Shown here piece after piece: positions 1 to 6,287 of a stretch of DNA of 6,287 nt. How positions within the stretch are numbered: position 1 is the stretch's first letter; each line of letters begins with the position of its first letter. This DNA is from an uncultured Oscillospiraceae bacterium (GTDB lineage: Bacteria; Bacillota; Clostridia; Oscillospirales; Oscillospiraceae). Below the pieces are notes generated by a model that was not told where the DNA came from, did no database searches, and saw only the letters and a list, made by a program, of their open reading frames with translations. The DNA lies in contig CAKUNB010000099.1 of the NCBI GenBank assembly GCA_934668285.1, forward strand, positions 1-6,287. The letters are read 5' to 3'. A program made the position numbers and the translations under genes.

Positions 1-1453
<1,453 letters not shown>

Positions 1454-1497
1454 TTAGAAAGAAAAACAATTCCGCTTGGCGAGGAGGGGAGCGCAGC

Positions 1498-3033
1498 ATG
1501 ATCAGTCTTGTGGAATCGCTGGGCCTGAACGGTATCAACGGCTATTCCGTTGCGGTCGAGTGCTTTATTTCCAGCGGTCTGCCCGCCTTTGAGATCGTGG
1601 GCCTGCCGGACGCGGCGGTGAAGGAAGCCAGAGAACGCGTCCGCGCCGCAATCAAAAACAGCGGCTTTAAGTTTCCCGTCAGCCGCATCACGCTGAACCT
1701 CGCGCCCGCCAATACGAAAAAATCCGGAACGCTGTACGATCTTCCGATTTTGATCGGTATTCTGGCTGCGACGGAGGTCTGCCGTCTGCCGAAGGAGCGC
1801 GCCGCGTTTATCGGCGAGCTGAGCTTGGAGGGCAGGGTGCGGCCGGTCAACGGCGTGCTGCCGATGACCATTGCGGCACGGGAGGCGGGCTTCCGGACCA
1901 TCTTCGTCCCCGCACAGAACGCCCGTGAGGCGACGCTGGCGGGCGAAATCACCGTCATTCCCGTCCAGAACGTGCGCCAGCTTGTCGCGCACCTGAAGGG
2001 CGAGGCCGAGATTGCGCCGGAGGCGCCGTGGGAGCCGGAGAGCGACGAGTTGGAGCTGCCCGACTTTGCCGACGTCAAGGGACAGGAAAACGTCAAGCGG
2101 GCTTTGGAAATTGCGGCCGCAGGCTCGCATAACGTGCTGCTTGTCGGGCCGCCCGGCTCGGGCAAGAGCATGCTGACCAAGCGGCTGCCGTCCATCCTGC
2201 CGGACATGACGCGGCAGGAGGCGCTGGAGGTGACGCAGATTCACTCCATCCTCGGCCTGCTTTCGCCGGACGCGCCGCTGATCCGCCACCGGCCGTTCCG
2301 CAGTCCGCATCACACAATTTCCGCAGCGGGCCTGACCGGCGGCGGCACCGTGCCGCGGCCGGGTGAGATTTCGCTGGCGCATCGCGGCGTGCTGTTCCTC
2401 GACGAGCTGCCGGAGTTTCATAAAGAGACGCTCGAGGTCATGCGCCAGCCGCTCGAGGACGGCGTGGTGACGATCTCCCGCGTGAACGGAACGGCGGTGT
2501 TTCCGAGCCGCTTCCAGCTGGTTTGCGCCATGAATCCCTGCCGCTGCGGCTGGTACGGCGACCCGTCCGGGCGCTGCACCTGCTCGGAGGCATCGGTGCG
2601 CAGCTATCTTTCGCGTATCTCCGGACCGCTGCTTGACCGCATCGATATCATCATCGAGGTTCCGGCGCTGAATTTCGATCAGCTGCGCAGCCACGCAGAG
2701 CCGGAGCCGTCGAGTGAGGTGAAAAAGCGCGTGGAGGCGGCGCGGAGCATTCAGAAGACGCGCTTTGCCAGCGGAAAATGCAACAGCAACGCCAATATGC
2801 AGACGCCGGAGCTGAAGCGCTACTGCAATCTCAGCGACGAATGTGCCGTCCTGATGCGGCAGGCCTTTGACGCGCTCGGCCTGACCGCCCGCAGCTATGA
2901 CCGCATCCGCAAGGTCGCGCGGACGATCGCGGATCTGGACGGCAGTCCGGAGATTCAGCCGCAGCATATCGCCGAGGCGATTCAGTACAGAACCTATCAA
3001 CTATCGCAGGATCGAGGAACCTATTATGAATGA
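1498..3033 (+). CDS. comM: ComM/YifB-family Mg-chelatase-like AAA+ ATPase
   Basis: Predicted cytoplasmic AAA+ ATPase of the YifB/ComM family. In naturally transformable bacteria ComM is a hexameric helicase that promotes branch migration during DNA integration; homologues are also common in bacteria not known to be transformable. The 511-residue length is typical. The N-terminal ChlI-like domain (about residues 20-140) includes GLPDAAVKEARERVRAAI. The ATPase core (about 190-395) has Walker A GPPGSGKS at 217-224 (Lys223), Walker B LFLDE at 299-303, FRSPHHTIS, and the arginine-containing LLDRIDI. A zinc-type Cys pair, NPCRCG with CTC, gives Cys348, 350, 360 and 362. The Mg-chelatase-like C-terminal domain (about 405-500) contains LTARSYDRIRKVARTIADL. 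The ATG at 1498 follows GAGGAGGGG at 1481-1489. The TGA overlaps the thiI start by 8 nt. All motifs are intact. Confidence 0.97.
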   Translation: MISLVESLGLNGINGYSVAVECFISSGLPAFEIVGLPDAAVKEARERVRAAIKNSGFKFPVSRITLNLAPANTKKSGTLYDLPILIGILAATEVCRLPKERAAFIGELSLEGRVRPVNGVLPMTIAAREAGFRTIFVPAQNAREATLAGEITVIPVQNVRQLVAHLKGEAEIAPEAPWEPESDELELPDFADVKGQENVKRALEIAAAGSHNVLLVGPPGSGKSMLTKRLPSILPDMTRQEALEVTQIHSILGLLSPDAPLIRHRPFRSPHHTISAAGLTGGGTVPRPGEISLAHRGVLFLDELPEFHKETLEVMRQPLEDGVVTISRVNGTAVFPSRFQLVCAMNPCRCGWYGDPSGRCTCSEASVRSYLSRISGPLLDRIDIIIEVPALNFDQLRSHAEPEPSSEVKKRVEAARSIQKTRFASGKCNSNANMQTPELKRYCNLSDECAVLMRQAFDALGLTARSYDRIRKVARTIADLDGSPEIQPQHIAEAIQYRTYQLSQDRGTYYE

Positions 3034-4204
3034 AATGTTTTTGCTCAAGCTCGGCGAGATCGTCCTCAAGGGCGGCAATCGCTTCCAGTTTGAAAACCGC
3101 CTGAAAACCAACGTCTGCCGCCGTCTGCGCCCCTATGGCGAATTCAGCGTGCGCATTTCGCAGTCGACCGTGTTTGTCGAGCCGCTGAATGACCAGTGCG
3201 ACCTCGACGGCGCGTGGGACGCGGCGCATACGGTATTTGGGGTCATCAGCCTCTGCCGCTGCCGCCCGTGCGAGAAGGAGTTGGACGCGATTTTTGACAC
3301 CGTCAATGCTTATCTCGGCGACGAGCTGCTGGCGGCGAAGTCCTTCAAGGTGGAGTCCAAGCGCTCGGACAAGCGCTTCCCGCTCAACTCCATCCAGCTT
3401 TCGCAGGAGATCGGCGGGCGGATTGCGGAGCGCTATCCGAGCCTGAAGGTGGATGTGCACCATCCGGATTATACGGTTTACGTGGAAATCCGCGACCACG
3501 CCGCCTATATCCACGGCCCGGCCGAGCAGGGCGCGGGCGGTCTGCCCACCGGCGTTGGCGGGCGGGCGATGGTGCTGCTTTCGGGCGGCATCGATTCTCC
3601 CGTTGCGGGCTACATGATTGCCAAGCGCGGCGTGGAGCTGGAGGCGGTGCATTTCTTTTCCTATCCCTACACCAGCGAGTTGGCCAAGGATAAGGTGCTC
3701 GAGCTGGCACGGCTGATGACGCGTTACTGCGGCCGCATGACGGTGAACATCGTCGGTTTTACCGAGATTCAGGAGGCCATCCGCGATAACTGCCCGGAGG
3801 AGTATTTTACGCTCATTATGCGGCGGTTTATGATGATGATCTCCGAGCGCATCGCCCGCGACCACGGCTGCGGCTGCCTCGTGACCGGCGAAAATCTGGG
3901 TCAGGTCGCCTCGCAGACGATGGAGGCCATGGCAGTGACCGGCGCGTGCGTCGATCTGCCGATCTTCCAGCCGCTCATCGGCATGGACAAGGAGGAGATT
4001 GTCACAATTGCCCGCAAAATCGGCACGATGGAAACGTCCATCCTGCCCTACGAGGACTGCTGCACGGTGTTCACCCCGCGCCACCCCAAGACGAAGCCGA
4101 CCAAGGCGCAGGTCGACCGCGCGTGCGCCAAGTTGGACTTCGACGCGCTCATCGAGCGGGCGCTGGCCAACACCGAGCTGGTCAAGGTGCGCTATCATGG
4201 ATAA
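3026..4204 (+). CDS. thiI: tRNA 4-thiouridine synthase ThiI, short form without rhodanese domain
   Basis: Uses ATP to activate U8 of tRNA and inserts sulfur to make 4-thiouridine; in some bacteria it also feeds sulfur to thiamine thiazole synthesis. The 392 residues comprise an N-terminal ferredoxin-like part with KLGEIVLKGGNR (8-19), a THUMP domain (about 60-165, ending HPDYTVYVEIRDHAAYIHG), and a PP-loop AMP-forming domain with SGGIDSPVAGYMIAKRGV from residue 186 (Asp190). ENLGQVASQT and LPYEDCCTVF (Cys345, Cys346) follow; this region corresponds to the one holding catalytic Cys344 of E. coli ThiI. The E. coli enzyme (482 aa) carries a C-terminal rhodanese domain that is absent here, as in the Bacillus type, so sulfur should come directly from a cysteine desulfurase; none is encoded in this window. 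The ATG at 3026 follows GAGGA at 3014-3018 by 7 nt and gives the family-typical N terminus. It overlaps comM and pncC by 8 nt each. Confidence 0.97.
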   Translation: MNEMFLLKLGEIVLKGGNRFQFENRLKTNVCRRLRPYGEFSVRISQSTVFVEPLNDQCDLDGAWDAAHTVFGVISLCRCRPCEKELDAIFDTVNAYLGDELLAAKSFKVESKRSDKRFPLNSIQLSQEIGGRIAERYPSLKVDVHHPDYTVYVEIRDHAAYIHGPAEQGAGGLPTGVGGRAMVLLSGGIDSPVAGYMIAKRGVELEAVHFFSYPYTSELAKDKVLELARLMTRYCGRMTVNIVGFTEIQEAIRDNCPEEYFTLIMRRFMMMISERIARDHGCGCLVTGENLGQVASQTMEAMAVTGACVDLPIFQPLIGMDKEEIVTIARKIGTMETSILPYEDCCTVFTPRHPKTKPTKAQVDRACAKLDFDALIERALANTELVKVRYHG

Positions 4205-4682
4205 CGAAATGCGGGAACAGGCCCGCAGCGTGGTTCTGACGCTGACGACCGTCGGCAGGACGCTAGCCACGGCGGAGAGCTGCACCGGCGGCCTGCTCGG
4301 CGCGGTGCTGACGGAAATTCCGGGCGCGTCGGCGGTCTATCTCGGCGGCGTGATCTCCTATGCCTATTCCGTCAAGGAGGCGCTGCTCGGCGTGGATCAC
4401 GGCGTTTTAGAGGAGAAGGGCGCAGTCTGCGCGGAGGTCGCCTGCCAGATGGCACAGGGCGTCCGGATGCAGCTCCAAGCCGACATCGGCATCGGCATCA
4501 CGGGCAACGCCGGGCCGGGAACGGACCCGCAGAACCCGAACGTCGGAGAAATCTACGTTGCCCTCGCCGACGGCCTGCAAACCGTCTGCAAACGGCTCGA
4601 CCTGGGCGGCGACCGCACCCAAAACCGCCGCACCGCCTGCACCGCCGCCATGGAGCTGCTGCTCAGACAGCTGGCCGCATAA
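4197..4682 (+). CDS. pncC: Nicotinamide-nucleotide amidase, stand-alone CinA C-terminal domain
   Basis: A 161-residue protein of the CinA C-terminal (PncC/YgaD) family. Such enzymes deamidate nicotinamide mononucleotide to nicotinate mononucleotide, recycling pyridine nucleotide released for example by NAD-dependent DNA ligase. It lacks the N-terminal molybdopterin-binding-like domain of full CinA (about 410 aa). Motifs in order are TAESCTGG with the expected catalytic Ser28, PGASAVYLGGVISYAYSVK with the expected Lys60, GAVCAEVA, and GITGNAGPGTDPQNPNVGEIYVAL. At residue 78 a Cys replaces the Ser I expect in the usual GAVS motif; its effect is unknown. The ATG at 4197 overlaps the end of thiI by 8 nt and has AAGGTG 7 nt upstream, which favours translational coupling. 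A second ATG at 4209 is a possible but weaker start. The gene ends 7 bp before a strong hairpin terminator. The family is clear; the specific amidase activity is inferred from it. Confidence 0.92.
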   Translation: MDNEMREQARSVVLTLTTVGRTLATAESCTGGLLGAVLTEIPGASAVYLGGVISYAYSVKEALLGVDHGVLEEKGAVCAEVACQMAQGVRMQLQADIGIGITGNAGPGTDPQNPNVGEIYVALADGLQTVCKRLDLGGDRTQNRRTACTAAMELLLRQLAA

Positions 4683-4689
4683 CAACGAA

Positions 4690-4716
4690 CCCCCTTCCGG
4701 CTGCTCCGGAAGGGGG
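4690..4716. terminator. Intrinsic terminator between convergent genes, probably bidirectional
   Basis: A perfect 11-bp stem, CCCCCTTCCGG (4690-4700) with CCGGAAGGGGG (4706-4716), closes a 5-nt CTGCT loop. On the plus strand it begins 7 bp after the pncC stop and is followed by the moderately T-rich TGATTATTATTA. On the minus strand it begins 9 bp after the stop of the P-loop gene and is followed by TTCGTTGTTAT. The T tracts are interrupted on both sides, so efficiency is uncertain, but the position fits termination in both directions. Confidence 0.85.
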
Positions 4717-4725
4717 TGATTATTA

Positions 4726-5139
4726 TTACATGAATGCCTTCAGTGCCTCGGTGGCGTTTGCCGGGTCCTCGGAGACGACGACGGTGAAGGAGAGACTGTT
4801 CGTTTTGCCAAACTTTTCGCACCAGAGCATGAAGTCCTCCAGCTCGGCGATGCCGGCGTTTTCGACCAGCTTATAGAAGCTGTCGATGAACACGTGGCTG
4901 ATGTCGAAGTTGCCCGCGTGCAGGCCGCTGATGAAGCCCTTCAGAAATTGCAGCGAGCCGAGGAGCTTATACTCCTGAAAATCGATCAGACGGACGTGCA
5001 TATCAATATCGTAACGGAGCTTGGTGCCCTTTTCAATGCACACAATGCTGCCGGTTTCATCTTTTACTGCGCTGTTGATGTCCTGAACGAGCTGCTTGGT
5101 CTTGCCCGCGCCCTTCAGGCCCATGATAAGTTTGACCAT
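4726..5139 (-). CDS. Small P-loop ATP/GTP-binding protein of unknown function
   Basis: A 137-residue soluble protein with no signal peptide or membrane segment. It opens MVKLIMGLKGAGKTKQL, with a Walker A motif at residues 7-14 (Gly7, Gly12, Lys13, Thr14). A hydrophobic strand ending in Asp, HVFIDSF (Asp86), is a plausible Walker B. A third strand near 118-124 (FTVVVSE) resembles the sensor region of P-loop NTPases. I recognise it only as resembling short conserved hypothetical ATPases of Clostridia that are sometimes loosely annotated as ATP-binding; no partner or substrate can be named. It lacks the base-recognition motifs of thymidine kinase and other obvious kinase lids. The ATG at 5137-5139 follows AAGGGAGG by 8 nt. 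The gene lies 94 bp downstream of pgi on the same strand, but has its own likely promoter in the gap. It is convergent with pncC and shares its terminator. Confidence 0.85.
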   Translation of the reverse strand: MVKLIMGLKGAGKTKQLVQDINSAVKDETGSIVCIEKGTKLRYDIDMHVRLIDFQEYKLLGSLQFLKGFISGLHAGNFDISHVFIDSFYKLVENAGIAELEDFMLWCEKFGKTNSLSFTVVVSEDPANATEALKAFM

Positions 5140-5169
5140 AGGAAATTCCTCCCTTGTTTTGATGCTCCT

Positions 5170-5198
5170 ATTTTAACAGATTGCAGGAAGAAAAGCAA
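5170..5198 (-). promoter_or_regulatory. Candidate sigma-A-like promoter of the P-loop gene
   Basis: On the minus strand TTGCTT (5198-5193) and TAAAAT (5175-5170) are separated by 17 bp. The -10 is good (5 of 6) and the -35 keeps only the TTG. Transcription would start near 5163, giving a leader of about 24 nt that includes AAGGGAGG. This suggests the small gene can be expressed independently of pgi; read-through from pgi is not excluded because no strong terminator is visible after pgi. Confidence 0.5.
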
Positions 5199-5233
5199 CC
5201 GTGCAAAACCTGAGTTCACGAAAGATTTACGGA

Positions 5234-6287
5234 TCAATAGCCGGGCTTGCCGAGCAGGTGGAACATGTTCTTCTTATAGAACTCCACGCCGGGCTGATTG
5301 AAGGGATTTACGCCCAGCATGTACGCAGAGATGCCGCACGACAGCTCGAAGAAATAGAACAGCTCGCCCAGCGTATCGGCGTCGACCTCGTCGGTTTGCA
5401 GCACCATGACGGGCACGCCGCCGTCGACATGCGCCGACAGCGTTCCCTGGAAGGCCTGCTCCTCGACAAAGTCCAGCGTCTTGCCCTCTAAGTAGTTCAG
5501 ACCGTCCAGATTCTTCCAGTCGACCTCAATGGTCGTGCGCTTGCGCGGGGGAGTGAAGCGGACGACGGTTTCAAAGAGGTTGCGCTGGCCCTGCTGGATC
5601 ATCTGGCCGAGGGAATGAAGGTCGGCGGTGAATTCGGCGGTGACGGGGAAGATGCCCTTGCCGTCCTTACCCTCGCTCTCGCCGAACAGCTGCTGCCACC
5701 AGCCGCCGAAGGTGCGGAAGGAAGGCTCATAGCAGCACAGCAGCTCGATGGCCTTGCCCTTGCGGTACAGCAGATTCCGGATGGCGGCGTACTGCCATGC
5801 GGGATTTTCGAAGGAACGGACGTCCAGCTCCTTCTTTGCGCGGGCCGCGCCGAGCATGACGTCCATCGGGTCGATGCCCGCAACGGCCATCGGCAGCAGG
5901 CCGACCGCCGTCAGCACACTGTAGCGCCCGCCGACATCGGGAGGAATGATAAAGCTCTCATAGCCCTCCTCCGTCGCCATCTGGCGCAGCGCGCCGTTCT
6001 TGGGGTCGGTGGTGACGTAGATGCGCTTTTTCGCCTTCTCTGCGCCGTACTTGCGCTCGAGCATCCAGCGCAGAGCGCGGGTGGCGATGGCAGGCTCGGT
6101 CGTGGTGCCGGACTTGGAGATGATGTTCACGGAGAAATCCTTGCCCTCCAGCAGCTCGCAAAGCTCCTGCCATGCGCGGGTGGAGAGGTTGTTGCCCGCA
6201 AAGAAGACCTGCGGGTCGCCGGTATGCAGATTATGGTTTGCGCCCTTGACCAGCTCAATGGCTGCGCGCGGCCCGAGATAGGAGCCG
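5234..6287 (-). CDS. pgi: Glucose-6-phosphate isomerase, C-terminal part (5' end outside window)
   Basis: Interconverts glucose-6-phosphate and fructose-6-phosphate in glycolysis and gluconeogenesis, in the cytoplasm. The 350 visible codons are open to the right edge; the Bacillus/Clostridium-type enzyme is about 450 residues, so about 100 N-terminal residues are missing. In visible-fragment numbering the sequence opens [11 protein letters not shown] and continues with the phosphate-binding ISKSGTTTE (56-64), the family signature [15 protein letters not shown] (115-129), [11 protein letters not shown] with likely catalytic Glu203, TADLHSLGQ with likely His224, and [14 protein letters not shown] with likely Lys338. 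These three correspond to Glu357, His388 and Lys518 of the rabbit enzyme by motif alignment. It ends LLGKPGY before a TGA at 5234-5236. The codons read through a GTG near 6130, but that is an internal valine, since the conserved sequence continues upstream of it. No strong terminator follows, so it may be partly co-transcribed with the P-loop gene. Confidence 0.97.
   Translation of the reverse strand, partial: GSYLGPRAAIELVKGANHNLHTGDPQVFFAGNNLSTRAWQELCELLEGKDFSVNIISKSGTTTEPAIATRALRWMLERKYGAEKAKKRIYVTTDPKNGALRQMATEEGYESFIIPPDVGGRYSVLTAVGLLPMAVAGIDPMDVMLGAARAKKELDVRSFENPAWQYAAIRNLLYRKGKAIELLCCYEPSFRTFGGWWQQLFGESEGKDGKGIFPVTAEFTADLHSLGQMIQQGQRNLFETVVRFTPPRKRTTIEVDWKNLDGLNYLEGKTLDFVEEQAFQGTLSAHVDGGVPVMVLQTDEVDADTLGELFYFFELSCGISAYMLGVNPFNQPGVEFYKKNMFHLLGKPGY

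Noticed and set aside
2897..3025. Upstream extension of thiI to an ATG at 2897
   Set aside because: The extra 43 residues are Arg/Ser-rich, lie inside the conserved C-terminal domain of comM in another frame, and are absent from the ThiI family. The ATG at 3026 has a ribosome binding site and the expected MNEMFLLKLGE start.
3999..4196. Upstream extension of pncC to 3999
   Set aside because: The added residues are a shadow of the conserved thiI 3' end. The family-like N terminus begins at 4197 with a ribosome binding site.
2831..4285. Open frame of 484 codons on the minus strand opposite thiI
   Set aside because: It is a shadow of thiI and parts of its neighbours, with no recognisable motif and composition typical of antisense frames.
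5200..5220. Possible hairpin (CGTG ... CACG) downstream of pgi as a terminator
   Set aside because: Only 4 bp of stem with a 13-nt loop and no clean T tract; too weak to call.
4894..5491. Plus-strand open frames across the P-loop gene and the end of pgi
   Set aside because: Both overlap better-supported minus-strand genes, share no motif with known families and have no plausible promoter or ribosome binding site.

Overview
The window looks like ordinary chromosomal DNA from a GC-rich, obligately anaerobic Firmicute, most likely a Clostridia/Oscillospiraceae-type gut bacterium. The basis is a single-chain pyruvate:ferredoxin oxidoreductase, a short ThiI without a rhodanese domain, a ~450-residue-class glucose-6-phosphate isomerase, strong AGGAGG ribosome binding sites, and sigma-A-like promoters set in AT-rich gaps between GC-rich genes. 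The assignment rests on protein character; no species is claimed.

Layout. Positions 1-1282 (minus strand) carry the N-terminal 427 codons of nifJ, which runs off the left edge. A 215-bp AT-rich divergent intergenic region (1283-1497) holds a nifJ promoter, a comM promoter and two repeat pairs that could be operators. Positions 1498-4682 (plus strand) are a compact array, comM-thiI-pncC, with each junction an 8-nt gene overlap. It ends at a perfect 11-bp GC-rich hairpin (4690-4716) shared with a convergent gene. Positions 4726-5139 (minus) encode a small P-loop protein of unknown function with its own likely promoter. Positions 5234-6287 (minus) are the C-terminal 350 codons of pgi, cut by the right edge.

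Function. nifJ and pgi are central carbon metabolism (pyruvate to acetyl-CoA with ferredoxin reduction; glucose-6-P/fructose-6-P interconversion). The middle array joins a branch-migration/DNA-integration ATPase (ComM/YifB), a tRNA sulfur-insertion enzyme (ThiI) and a nicotinamide-nucleotide amidase (CinA C-terminal type); the tight overlaps imply co-expression, but no single pathway links all three.

I see no mobile element, CRISPR array, tRNA, rRNA, toxin-antitoxin or defence cassette. Nothing here makes a convincing case for an undescribed system. The best targets for follow-up are the uncharacterised P-loop protein and the inverted repeat around the nifJ -35 box.
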